From assembly GCA_001465015.1 (NCBI GenBank), contig LNEO01000246.1:124001-188000 (forward strand): a DNA stretch of 64,000 nt. The letters run 5' to 3'. Both the position numbers and the translations under genes were made by a program. The DNA comes from Deltaproteobacteria bacterium Ga0077539. Its GTDB lineage: Bacteria; Myxococcota_A; Polyangia; Polyangiales; Ga0077539. Below the pieces are notes generated by a model, which was not told where the DNA came from, ran no database searches, and was given only the letters and a program-made list of their open reading frames with translations. Shown piece by piece: positions 41,638 through 50,406 of this stretch (positions within the stretch are counted from its first letter, which is position 1; each line of letters opens with the position of its first letter).

Positions 41638-44448
41638 CTACATCGCTCGGCCGAGGATCGACAGCAAATAGTCCCTCGGCGACGAGAACAGCGTGTCGGA
41701 CGCGCACGACGCCGCGGCGCGCGCGGTCATCGCGCCCCGAGCGATGGTGATCTCGCCAGAGGGCGAGAGCGTGAGCCGATCGAAGCCCATGCGCGCCATC
41801 GACGTCGGCGCTGGTTCGACGACGAGGCCCATCGCGTCCCGACGCGCCGTCATCTCGCTGTGATCGACGCCGAAGGACGCGTCCGTGGCCCAGCCGAGCG
41901 CAGAGAGCGCCGCGCCCCGCGTGCTGACGAGCACGCTCGCGTCGAAGGCCGTCTCGGCGTAGCCCACATCGGGCACGATCGATCGATCGGTCTGCACGCG
42001 AAGGGCCTCGATGATGACCGTGGTCGAGCCGATCGTCGCCTGGCAGCGATCGACGAACACGCGCCGAGCGCGGTGCAAAATGTCCCGCGGAACGGGCCAG
42101 AGCTGCGCCGCCGGCATGGTCGTGCGCGGGCCGGGCTCGAGCGTTCGAGCTTGCTTGAGCACGAGCCGCGCGGGGCGAGCGCTTCCGTCGCGCATCGCGG
42201 GCCAGCCCGCGAGCATGTCGTGAAACTCGAAGTCGATCGTGAGGGTGCGGCTGCGCTGCGCGGGGGAGCGCGGCGTGTTCTCCCGGGTCATCCAACGATC
42301 GGTGACCGCGAAGGTGTCGTCGAAGAGCTTTCGCAGCGCGGCGTCGTCGAGCAGAAGCGCCTCGGGCGAGAGCGTGCTTCGTCGCACGCGCTCGATGCGA
42401 ATCGCGCCGTCGCTGCGGCGACGGATCACGCGATCGACCTCGGGCAAGATCATCGGGTTGGGGTTGGCGACGCTCTCGGCGCCTCGCTGGACGTTGACCT
42501 CGAGCCGAACGCTGTCGTTGTCGTTGGGGGGAGTAATCGTGAGCGTGCACACGCCCGTTGCGCGCTCGAGCGGGTCGTCGAAGCGCGGGTGAATCGTGAC
42601 GCCCATCGCCGCCGAGAGGTGGTCGATGTTCTCTTGCTTGCGCTCTTCGAACGCCTCGAAGCCCCAGAACGAGCCCCACACTTGCTGAATCGCGCGCTCG
42701 ACGGTCTTGGCTCGATCGCTCGTGCGCGGCTGCAGCTGCGGCTCGAGAAAGCCCGTAAACGACTCGTAGAGCCCCGCTCCGTTGAAGCCCTCGATGTCTT
42801 CGACGTTGGACGACGATCGAAAGCGAATGCCCTGTGTGGGCGCGTAGTCTGCGAAGATCGTCGCGAGCTCTCCGCGGATGCGCGTGAGGGTGGCGGGGTT
42901 GATGGGCGTGTCCTGAACGAGCCCGCGGATGCCGAGTCCTCGCGAGAGGTTGCCGGTCGTCGTTCCCGCGGGGTTTTGCACGTTGAAGGCAGAGACCCAG
43001 GCGCGATCGTTGTTCGTGGGATGACGCTGGAGGTAGACCGTCTGGCCTTCGAGCAAGAGCTCGCGCACGCGGACGTCGCGGACGAAGTCGGGCAACGCGA
43101 GGACGGCGGCGATGCGCTCGCGCAGCGGCGCGAGGTGCTCTGTGTACGCCCGGACCGTGAGCGCGTGCGGGCGATCGGGCAACGCGAGCGTCCCGTGCGA
43201 GAGCAGCTCGATGAAGCCCGAGGACTTTCCGCCGATGGTGGACAAGAGCGCGGGGATCTCGCGCGGGGCTCGCGTGGCGAGGTCGATGAGGTACGAAATC
43301 GAGTCCGGCGCCGGCGTCGTGACCGAGCGCACTGGGCGCGACGACAGCATGACGTAGCGGTTGTACTGCTCGCCCGTGAGCGGCTCGATGCGAACGACGT
43401 CGGGCGACTGCGCGAAGTAGACCACCGGCGAGTAGCCTCGAATCAACTGTGCGAGCGCGGGGTCTTCGAGCGCGCCAGCGACGTGCGCGTTGGGGATCCC
43501 ACGGTTGCGCGCCAGAAGATTGATGTGCGCGAGCGGCGTCTGCGGAACGGCCGTGACCACCCCCGCGGCCGCCGGAAGAAAGTCCGGCACGCGCTCGAAG
43601 ACCAGCACCTCGTTGGCGTTGGTGTTGGGCATCCCCTCGCTCGCCCGCACCAGGCGTAGAAAGCCCGCGGTGATCCCGTCGCTGTACACCTCGCGCGTGC
43701 CCGGCACGACCACGTCCGAGTAGCGCAAGATGCGATCCCAGTACGGCAGACGCTCGCTCTCCATGCGTTGCGCCAGCGTCTCTTGCTCCGAGGACCGGAC
43801 GAGCCACTTGATTTGTGGTGCCACCGATGCGGGCATCCCCGGCTCGATGCGCTGAAAGAACCGAACGAGCTGCGCGTGCTCGAGGTTGTCGCTGAACTCG
43901 AGCTCGAACGCCCACCGCGCGCCCTCGCTCTCGTTGCGCGGCGGAACGCGGAGCACCGTCGCGACCCCGAAGCTCCGCGTCGGGCCGAAGGACCGCTCGT
44001 AGAAGCGCCAGGAGTAGAGCCTTCCATCGGCGATCTGCAGGTCGAGCGGCAGCGTCGGCTGCATGCGGGCCCAGGCGTAGGCGTCGGCGATGGTCGGCAG
44101 CGACAGTCCTGGGACTGGCATCACGTCGTCGCCGGGGACGCGCTGACCGTTGAGCAGCCGAAACCAGTACCACTCGTCGTGCAGGGTGTAGAAGCGGGTG
44201 TCGTAGAAGCGAACCTCGCTCGGATCGACACCGCCGCTGAACGAGTTGATCACGAGCTTGAGCGCGGGCATCCGCCCGGCCGACGCGAGCTGCATGAACT
44301 GCGCTTCGCTCTCGATGCGCGAGACCGTGTGATCGTCGAACGTCGACGCGGGCGGGCCGCAGCGCACGAGCGAGAGCCCCAACGAAACGGCGAGCGCGCT
44401 CGATCGAAGGCGAAAACCGAGAGCAGCGGTGTCAGCGCGCGACTTCAT
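41638..44448 (-). CDS. exported PEP/pyruvate-dikinase-like protein with permuted domains
   Basis: A 936-residue protein. The ATG at 44448 opens a signal-peptide-like start (FRLRSSALAVSLGLSLVRCGPP; Arg before Cys makes a lipobox doubtful). A phosphohistidine-type segment occurs at about 300-325 (TPLAHINLLARNRGIP, with His308). It is followed, not preceded, by an ATP-grasp region of the PPDK N-terminal type: IGGKSSGFIELL near 404 and RFRSSSNVEDIEGFNGAG near 540. In PEP synthase and PPDK the ATP-grasp comes first; the order seen here is that of glucan water dikinases. The C-terminal 290 residues are unknown. An ATP-using enzyme outside the cytoplasm would be strange. Confidence 0.7.
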   Translation of the reverse strand: MKSRADTAALGFRLRSSALAVSLGLSLVRCGPPASTFDDHTVSRIESEAQFMQLASAGRMPALKLVINSFSGGVDPSEVRFYDTRFYTLHDEWYWFRLLNGQRVPGDDVMPVPGLSLPTIADAYAWARMQPTLPLDLQIADGRLYSWRFYERSFGPTRSFGVATVLRVPPRNESEGARWAFELEFSDNLEHAQLVRFFQRIEPGMPASVAPQIKWLVRSSEQETLAQRMESERLPYWDRILRYSDVVVPGTREVYSDGITAGFLRLVRASEGMPNTNANEVLVFERVPDFLPAAAGVVTAVPQTPLAHINLLARNRGIPNAHVAGALEDPALAQLIRGYSPVVYFAQSPDVVRIEPLTGEQYNRYVMLSSRPVRSVTTPAPDSISYLIDLATRAPREIPALLSTIGGKSSGFIELLSHGTLALPDRPHALTVRAYTEHLAPLRERIAAVLALPDFVRDVRVRELLLEGQTVYLQRHPTNNDRAWVSAFNVQNPAGTTTGNLSRGLGIRGLVQDTPINPATLTRIRGELATIFADYAPTQGIRFRSSSNVEDIEGFNGAGLYESFTGFLEPQLQPRTSDRAKTVERAIQQVWGSFWGFEAFEERKQENIDHLSAAMGVTIHPRFDDPLERATGVCTLTITPPNDNDSVRLEVNVQRGAESVANPNPMILPEVDRVIRRRSDGAIRIERVRRSTLSPEALLLDDAALRKLFDDTFAVTDRWMTRENTPRSPAQRSRTLTIDFEFHDMLAGWPAMRDGSARPARLVLKQARTLEPGPRTTMPAAQLWPVPRDILHRARRVFVDRCQATIGSTTVIIEALRVQTDRSIVPDVGYAETAFDASVLVSTRGAALSALGWATDASFGVDHSEMTARRDAMGLVVEPAPTSMARMGFDRLTLSPSGEITIARGAMTARAAASCASDTLFSSPRDYLLSILGRAM

Positions 44449-44639
44449 TGACGGCGCCAGCTTGCCCAGCAACGACCGTGCCCACAAGGGACGCCCCGCG
44501 ATCGCGCGGTGTTTTGCAAGGAAAAGTCGGGATGGACGCCCCGAGCACAGTGTCACACTGAGCCACGGACGCGAGCGACCAGGGCGCCGCGCGAAGCGAC
44601 GTCGCCGCGGCGGTGAGTAACCAACGCGCCCGCGCCGCG

Positions 44640-44651
44640 TACAATGGAGGG
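44640..44651 (+). promoter_or_regulatory. TACAAT and strong ribosome binding site before msrA
   Basis: TACAAT (44640-44645) looks like a -10 but runs directly into GGAGGG (44646-44651), a Shine-Dalgarno 8 bases before the ATG at 44660. Both cannot serve the same transcript unless transcription starts further up. The Shine-Dalgarno fixes the msrA start. Confidence 0.4.
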
Positions 44652-44659
44652 TGACAGTC

Positions 44660-45439
44660 ATGAAGCCTCTGTCGTCGCTAGCGTTTGCCCTGCTCGTCGT
44701 GGCGGGCTGCCATCGCTCCTCGACGCCGCCCGCCCCCATGGCGCCGAGCTCGCCGACGGTGTCGACGGCGTCCGTTCGGGCCCCCGTCGGGGCGCATCAG
44801 GACACGCAGCCGAGCGCGCGAGCCGCAGACAATCAGCAGGGAATTCCCGCAGTGACCTTCGGCGTCGCGATGACGTCGCCGACCCACGGGCTCGCCGAGG
44901 CGACCTTCGCTGCGGGTTGCTTCTGGTGCGTCGAGTCGTCGTTCGAGGGCGTCCGGGGAGTCCGAGCGGTGTTTTCGGGATACACTGGCGGCCCCGAGCA
45001 GCGCCCCACGTACGAGCAGGTCTGCGATCACGCGACGGGCCACGCCGAGGCGGTGCGGGTCATCTACGATCCATCCGTCGTCACCTACCCTCAGCTGCTC
45101 GCGGTCTTCTGGCGCATCCACGACCCGACGACGCCCGATCGCAGCTTCTACGATCAGGGGCGTCAGTACCGCTCGGCGATCTACGTGCACAACGCCGAGC
45201 AGCGCGCGCAAGCCGAGGCGAGCAAGCGCGCGCTCGAGACCGCCAGGACGTATTCGCAGCGAATCGTGACGGAGATCAGCGACGCGGCTGCGTTCTGGCC
45301 CGCCGAGGACTACCACCAGGACTACCACCACACGCACCCCGAGCAGTACATGTCCTACCGGCGCGGCTCTGGTCGCGACGCGTACATCGAGCAGACCTGG
45401 GGACGCGGAGCGCTCGAAGTCGCGCAGCGCCACGAGTGA
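44660..45439 (+). CDS. msrA: lipoprotein peptide methionine sulfoxide reductase A
   Basis: A 259-residue protein with a type II signal peptide (SLAFALLVVAGC), so it is a membrane-anchored periplasmic form. After a Pro/Ala/Ser linker the MsrA domain begins: TFAAGCFWCVESSFEG with catalytic Cys, GYTGGPEQRPTYEQVC, GHAEAVRVIYDP and YHQDYHHTHPEQY. It reduces the S-epimer of methionine sulfoxide and repairs oxidised envelope proteins. A partner MsrB is not nearby. Confidence 0.93.
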   Translation: MKPLSSLAFALLVVAGCHRSSTPPAPMAPSSPTVSTASVRAPVGAHQDTQPSARAADNQQGIPAVTFGVAMTSPTHGLAEATFAAGCFWCVESSFEGVRGVRAVFSGYTGGPEQRPTYEQVCDHATGHAEAVRVIYDPSVVTYPQLLAVFWRIHDPTTPDRSFYDQGRQYRSAIYVHNAEQRAQAEASKRALETARTYSQRIVTEISDAAAFWPAEDYHQDYHHTHPEQYMSYRRGSGRDAYIEQTWGRGALEVAQRHE

Positions 45440-45508
45440 CGGAGTACGCCCGGCCCGGGCGGCGATCTGCTGCGCCGCCGAGCGAAACGCGGTAGTGCAA
45501 GCGCCGTC

Positions 45509-46288
45509 TTGAAGATCTACAGCTACAACCTCAACGGTTATCGAAGCGCCACTCGCAAGGGATTTCGCGAGTGGTTCACTCGAACCCAGCCCGACGTCCT
45601 GTGCCTGCAAGAGATCCGCGCGGACTGGGGTGAGCTCGACGACGAAGACCGCGCGCTGCTCAAGCAAAACCACGAGGTTTGCTGGTTTCCTTCGACCAAG
45701 AAGCGCGGCTACGCGGGGACCGCGACGCTCGTGAAGAAGGGCATGCGGTTCGAGCACCAGGCGGGCGTGGGCGTCGAAGCGTTCGACGAAGAAGGGAGGC
45801 TGATCGTGTCGACGCACCCGGCGTTTACGTTGATCGGCGGCTATTTTCCCAACGCGAGCGAGGGGCTCTCGCGGATGGACTACAAGCGATCGTTCTCTCG
45901 CTGGATCCGAAGCGAGATCGAGCGAAGGCACTCGAACGGCGAGCGCGTGATCGTGATCGGCGACCTCAACGTGGCGCCCGAAGAGATCGACATCGCGCGG
46001 CCCGACGCCAACCGACGCTCCCCTGGCTTCACCGACGAAGAGCGCGAGGACTTTCGCGGGTATCTCGCCGCGGGGGTCGTAGACGCGTTTCGCGAGCGAA
46101 ATCCCGGCAAAGTCGGGCAGTACACCTGGTGGAGCACCCGCGCTTCTTCCCGCGAGCGCAACGTCGGGTGGAGGCTCGACCTCGCGCTCGTGTCGCGCGA
46201 GCTCGACCCCTCGGTGATCGACGTCGTCCACCACACCAAGGTGCTCTCGAGCGATCACTGCCCGATCAGCGTCGAGCTCGACGTGTAG
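45509..46288 (+). CDS. xthA: exodeoxyribonuclease III (AP endonuclease family)
   Basis: A 259-residue EEP-family nuclease starting at TTG: KIYSYNLNGYRSA, VLCLQEIRAD (metal Glu), GYFPNASEGLSRMDYK, VIVIGDLNVAPEEIDIA and LSSDHCPISVELDV (catalytic Asp-His). It cuts DNA at abasic sites and trims 3' ends in base excision repair. The length and motif order are normal. Confidence 0.92.
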   Translation: MKIYSYNLNGYRSATRKGFREWFTRTQPDVLCLQEIRADWGELDDEDRALLKQNHEVCWFPSTKKRGYAGTATLVKKGMRFEHQAGVGVEAFDEEGRLIVSTHPAFTLIGGYFPNASEGLSRMDYKRSFSRWIRSEIERRHSNGERVIVIGDLNVAPEEIDIARPDANRRSPGFTDEEREDFRGYLAAGVVDAFRERNPGKVGQYTWWSTRASSRERNVGWRLDLALVSRELDPSVIDVVHHTKVLSSDHCPISVELDV

Positions 46289-46344
46289 CTCGCGCAGGCC
46301 GCCGTCGCGACGAGGTGCCCCCCGCCCGCGCGGCTGCGCGGCCC

Positions 46345-47988
46345 TCAATCGAGCTTGCTGACGAACTGCGCGAGCACGTCGTCGACCGCTGTCTCGTTGA
46401 GCGCGAGCAGGCCAGCGACGCCCTCGAGCGCGTCCCGCTCGCGCTTGGACACCCTTCCGTCGGCGCGCGCGACGAGCACCAGGTCCTCCAGGATCTTCTC
46501 GCGCTCCGAGTACGAGAGCGCCAGCGCCAACGCCTCGGCGAGCTCGACGAGCCGCACTTGCTGATCTTCCATTGGCAACGCGACGAGCTTCGCGTGCATT
46601 CGACGATACCCCTCGGCGAGCTGCGCGATCACGCGCGCCTCCGAGCGGCTCGTTCCGCCGGTGGCTTCGGCGACCGCGATCGCGCCGAGCAGCACGAACT
46701 CCGCGACGTCAGCGCGGTCGATTTGCGCGTCGAGCACCGAGGGGTTCATTCGCTTCACCAGCCGCTCGACCTGCGCTTCGAGCTGCGCTTCGCTGAGCGC
46801 TCCGCCGGTCTTGCCTCTGAGCCTGGCGAACGTGTGCGACCGATGAAACAAATCGATCGCGACCGCGCGCAGCTCGCCGTACGGGTGCGTGTCGAGCCCT
46901 TCGGCCGCCTCCGACGGCGGCGCGACGCGCTCTGCGCTCTGCCTCGCGTGCTCGAGAAAAGCCCGCGGCTCGCCGAGCGCCTTGCGCTTGCGCACGCCGG
47001 TCGTGAACATCATTTCGGCCCTGAGCGCCACCTCGAGGTCGGGGCAACAAAGAAGCCCCATTCGATCCGCAGAGAGCTCTTGATAGCGCTTGAGCGCGAA
47101 GCTGCGCAGGCTGGTGATCCCGCGGGTCTCGCCGGACATCACGCGAAACGTCTCCAGGTGGCCGAGCAGCGCGTGACCGAGCTCGTGACCGAGGACGTAC
47201 GCGAGCTCGTCGTCGTCGAGCGCGTCGATCGTCCCCGAGGTGACGTCGATCACGATGTGACCGTCGGTCGTGGTGGTGACCAGCGCGTTGAGCGACGCGT
47301 CGTTGATGCAAAAGAGCTCTATCGGCGCGCGAAGGCCGATCGCCGCCCGGCACCGCTCGAGCACCGCGAAGAGCCCGGGCATCATCCGTCGCGTGAGCCG
47401 GGTGCGCCCCGCGGCGAGCTCGCCGCGCTGCAGGGTGTCGGCGTCGGTCGCGTCTTTCTCAGCGTGAAATGACTGCAGCGCGCGGAGGTAGTCCTCGTCT
47501 TCGAGCAGCTGCGCGAGCATCTTCTTCTCGCCGTCGAACCGCACGAGCTCGAGGTCGATGTCGCACACCTTCTGCCAGGCCTTGGCGCGCCGGCGAAACA
47601 GCGACTGCGCCCCGCGCGCGCTCGCGTCGAAGTCCGTCATCGGCCCCGGAGCGAGCTCGAACGCCCCGAACAGCGACCCGTTGAAGAGCCTCCATCGACC
47701 TTTGAAGCCCTGGCCGTCGAGCTTTCCGACGTAGATGTACTGCTCGCCGCCCAGGTACTTCTTGTGAAAGCGAAGGACGCCGGTCGCGTGGTCGTAGGTG
47801 CCCTCGATCTCGAAGCGCACGTCGTCGAAGGCGCCCGCGCCCGTCACCTTTCCGCGCGCGAAGCGCAGCTCGCAGTCCATGAGCTTCGGCGGGCTCTCGG
47901 GTCCGTCCACCGAGCGAGCCTTGTACTGCTCGGTCCACGCGCCGCTCTTCGGAGCCGCATCCGCTGGTCGCTTGCCGTCGTCGGTCAT
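46345..47988 (-). CDS. M48-type metallopeptidase with TerB-like C-domain
   Basis: A 547-residue protein from the ATG at 47988. The zinc motif is LGHELGHALLGH, with ELSADRMGLL as the third-ligand helix of M48 peptidases. The N-terminal 130 residues are beta-rich (LRFARGKVTGAGAFDDVRFEIEGTYDHATGVLRFHKKYLGG). The C-terminal 120 resemble a TerB/helical domain (YSEREKILEDLVLVARADGRVSKRERDALEGVAGLL). No membrane helices are seen, unlike HtpX. Confidence 0.78.
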   Translation of the reverse strand: MTDDGKRPADAAPKSGAWTEQYKARSVDGPESPPKLMDCELRFARGKVTGAGAFDDVRFEIEGTYDHATGVLRFHKKYLGGEQYIYVGKLDGQGFKGRWRLFNGSLFGAFELAPGPMTDFDASARGAQSLFRRRAKAWQKVCDIDLELVRFDGEKKMLAQLLEDEDYLRALQSFHAEKDATDADTLQRGELAAGRTRLTRRMMPGLFAVLERCRAAIGLRAPIELFCINDASLNALVTTTTDGHIVIDVTSGTIDALDDDELAYVLGHELGHALLGHLETFRVMSGETRGITSLRSFALKRYQELSADRMGLLCCPDLEVALRAEMMFTTGVRKRKALGEPRAFLEHARQSAERVAPPSEAAEGLDTHPYGELRAVAIDLFHRSHTFARLRGKTGGALSEAQLEAQVERLVKRMNPSVLDAQIDRADVAEFVLLGAIAVAEATGGTSRSEARVIAQLAEGYRRMHAKLVALPMEDQQVRLVELAEALALALSYSEREKILEDLVLVARADGRVSKRERDALEGVAGLLALNETAVDDVLAQFVSKLD

Positions 47989-48033
47989 CGTCTGGCAAGG
48001 ATGCCCGATGCGACCAGCGAGCACCACGCGCGA

Positions 48034-50406
48034 TCAGGCTCGGGACGCGCGGAGCTGCTCGGCCGCCAGCAGGATGCGCTCGTGCGTCATGGGCAACGAA
48101 AGGGCGAGCGTTCGATCCCGCGGCGCGAGGCTGTGGAGGGCGTCCTTGATCGCCGTCCAGACGGAGATCGCCAACAACAAGGGCGGCTCTCCGACGGCCT
48201 TGGTCGAGCGGACGTTCTTGCTGTTGCCGAGGTTCTCGACGAGCTTGACGTCGAAGACGCGCGGCGTGTCTTGAATACTGGGGATCTTGTAGGTGCTCGG
48301 CGAGTGCGAGAGCAAGAGGCCCTTGGGGTCGTACACGAGGTTCTCGGTCGTGCACCAGCCCATCCCCTGCACGAAAGCGCCGGTGATCTGCCCGATGTCG
48401 AGCGACGCGTTGATCGGGCGGCCGAGGTCCATCAGCAGCTCGACGCGGCGCACCTCGAGCTCGCCCGTGAGGCGATCGATGAGCACCTCCGAGCAGGCGA
48501 CCCCCTGCGTAAAGTAGAAGAACGGATCGCCCTGGCCCGAGAGCTTGTCGAAGTAGATCCCTGGCGTCTTGAAGTAGCCGTAGTCGCCGAGCTGCACGCG
48601 CGAGAGGTACGCCTCTCGGCACACCTTCGCGAAGGCGATCCTCTGGTCGGGGTTGGCTCGGCGAGCGACGAAGCCGTCGGCGAAGACGATGTCGTCCGTC
48701 GCGCGTTCGAGCTCGATCTCGGGCATGGTGCCGAGTCCTGCGGTGCGCGAGGGCCAGCGATCTTCGGGCAACTCGAATAGTTGTGCGGCGACCTTGGCGA
48801 GTCGACCGCGGATGCGCTCGGCGGCCACGAGGGCGGCGCTCGCGTTGAGGTCGGTGCCCGCCGAGGCGGCCGTGGGCGAGGTGTTGTGGTTCTTCTCGGT
48901 GGAGGTGGGCATCACGCGGACGCTCGAGAGCGCGACGCCGAACGCCTCCGCGACGACCATGGCGATCCGCGTGTTGACGCCCTGCCCCATCTCGGTCGCG
49001 CCGGTCGAGAGCTGAATCGTCCCGTCCTGGTGAACGTTGACGAGCGCGTTGCCCTGGTTGAGAAACCTCGTCGTAAACGAGATTCCAAACTTCACCGCGG
49101 TGATCGACAGGCCCTTGATCTGGGTCTTGGACCGGGCGTTGAACGCGCGGAGCTCCTCGCGCCGCGCTCGGTAGTCGCAGCGCGACTCGATGGCGTCGAA
49201 GAGCTCGGGCAAGAGGTTGTTCGCGAGCTTCTGGCCGTAGTGAGTGACGTCGCGGTCGGGCCCGCGATAGACGTTGCGCTTGCGCACATCGAGCGGGTCG
49301 ATGCCGAGCCGGTGCGCGATGTCCTCGAGGACGTTCTCGATCATCGCCACGCCTTTGGGCCCACCGAAGCCGCGAAACGCGGTGTGCGGATGGACGTGCG
49401 TCCTGCACACCTGGCCGGTGACCTTCGCGTTGGCGAGGAAGTACGCGTTGTCCGAGTGGAGCATCGCGCGCTCCATGATCGACGTCGAGAGGTCCGCGTA
49501 CGCGCCGCCGTCGGAGTAGAGCCGGACGTCGAGCCCGACGATGGTGCCGTCGTCCTCGTAGCCGACGGTGTAGTCGATCTCGAACGGGTTGCGCTTGCCC
49601 GTCATCACCATGTCGTCGTCCTTGGTGATCACGCAGCGCGCGGCGCGGCCCGTGCGCGCGGCGACGAGGGCGGCGAAGAAGGCGAAGGGAGCGCCTTGGG
49701 ATTCTTTTCCGCCGAAGCCGCCGCCCATGCGCTTGACCACGCAGACGACGGCGTGCGCAGGAAGGCCCATGCCGTGAGCGACGACGTGCTGCACCTCCGT
49801 GGGGTGCTGCGACGAGGAGTGGATCTCGACCTGACCGTCCTCGCGGGGGTAGGCGATCGAGCACTGCGACTCGAGGTAGAAGTGATCCTGCCCCTGGATC
49901 TTCACGGTCCCGCTGGCGCGGTGAGGCGCCCGCGCGAGGGCCGCGTCGACGTCTCCGCGGACGATGTACCGCTCGCTGCCGATGAAGGACTTCGCGGCGA
50001 TCGCGGCGCGCACCGACAGAATCGCCTCGAGCGGCTCGTAGTCGACCCGAACGAGCCTGCGCCCTTGCTCCATCGCCTCGCGCGTCTCGCCGGCGACGAT
50101 CGCCACGGGCTCGCCCACGAAGCGAACGACGTCGTCCGCGATCAAGGGCTGATCTTGAATAATGGTGCCCCATAGGTTGTGGTGCACGTCCTTCGCGGTG
50201 TACACGCCGACGACGCCAGCAACGGCCAGCGCCTCGGCGCTGTGGATGGCGACGATCCTGGCGTGCGGCTCCGTCGAGAAGACGACGCCGACGTGCAGCT
50301 CTCCGGCGACCGCGGGGCGATCGTCGATGAACTCGCTCGCGCCGCGGACGTGGCCGCGCGCCGAGTCGTGCGAGGGGTCAGCGACGGGGTCGATGATCTT
50401 GATCAC
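48034..50406 (-). CDS. xdhB: xanthine dehydrogenase molybdopterin-binding subunit
   Basis: A 790-residue molybdenum hydroxylase large subunit. It binds the cofactor with GGGFGGKESQ, RTHVHPHTAFRGFGGPKG, TGATEMGQGVNTR and VGEPPLLLAIS (catalytic Glu). QDHFYLESQCSIA is also typical. It oxidises purines or related heterocycles. The GTG start at 50406 overlaps the upstream subunit stop by 4 bases. The order small-then-large subunit matches bacterial XDH. XdhC (sulfuration chaperone) is not in the window. The moa/moe cluster at 13-17 kb would supply the cofactor. Confidence 0.92.
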   Translation of the reverse strand: MIKIIDPVADPSHDSARGHVRGASEFIDDRPAVAGELHVGVVFSTEPHARIVAIHSAEALAVAGVVGVYTAKDVHHNLWGTIIQDQPLIADDVVRFVGEPVAIVAGETREAMEQGRRLVRVDYEPLEAILSVRAAIAAKSFIGSERYIVRGDVDAALARAPHRASGTVKIQGQDHFYLESQCSIAYPREDGQVEIHSSSQHPTEVQHVVAHGMGLPAHAVVCVVKRMGGGFGGKESQGAPFAFFAALVAARTGRAARCVITKDDDMVMTGKRNPFEIDYTVGYEDDGTIVGLDVRLYSDGGAYADLSTSIMERAMLHSDNAYFLANAKVTGQVCRTHVHPHTAFRGFGGPKGVAMIENVLEDIAHRLGIDPLDVRKRNVYRGPDRDVTHYGQKLANNLLPELFDAIESRCDYRARREELRAFNARSKTQIKGLSITAVKFGISFTTRFLNQGNALVNVHQDGTIQLSTGATEMGQGVNTRIAMVVAEAFGVALSSVRVMPTSTEKNHNTSPTAASAGTDLNASAALVAAERIRGRLAKVAAQLFELPEDRWPSRTAGLGTMPEIELERATDDIVFADGFVARRANPDQRIAFAKVCREAYLSRVQLGDYGYFKTPGIYFDKLSGQGDPFFYFTQGVACSEVLIDRLTGELEVRRVELLMDLGRPINASLDIGQITGAFVQGMGWCTTENLVYDPKGLLLSHSPSTYKIPSIQDTPRVFDVKLVENLGNSKNVRSTKAVGEPPLLLAISVWTAIKDALHSLAPRDRTLALSLPMTHERILLAAEQLRASRA

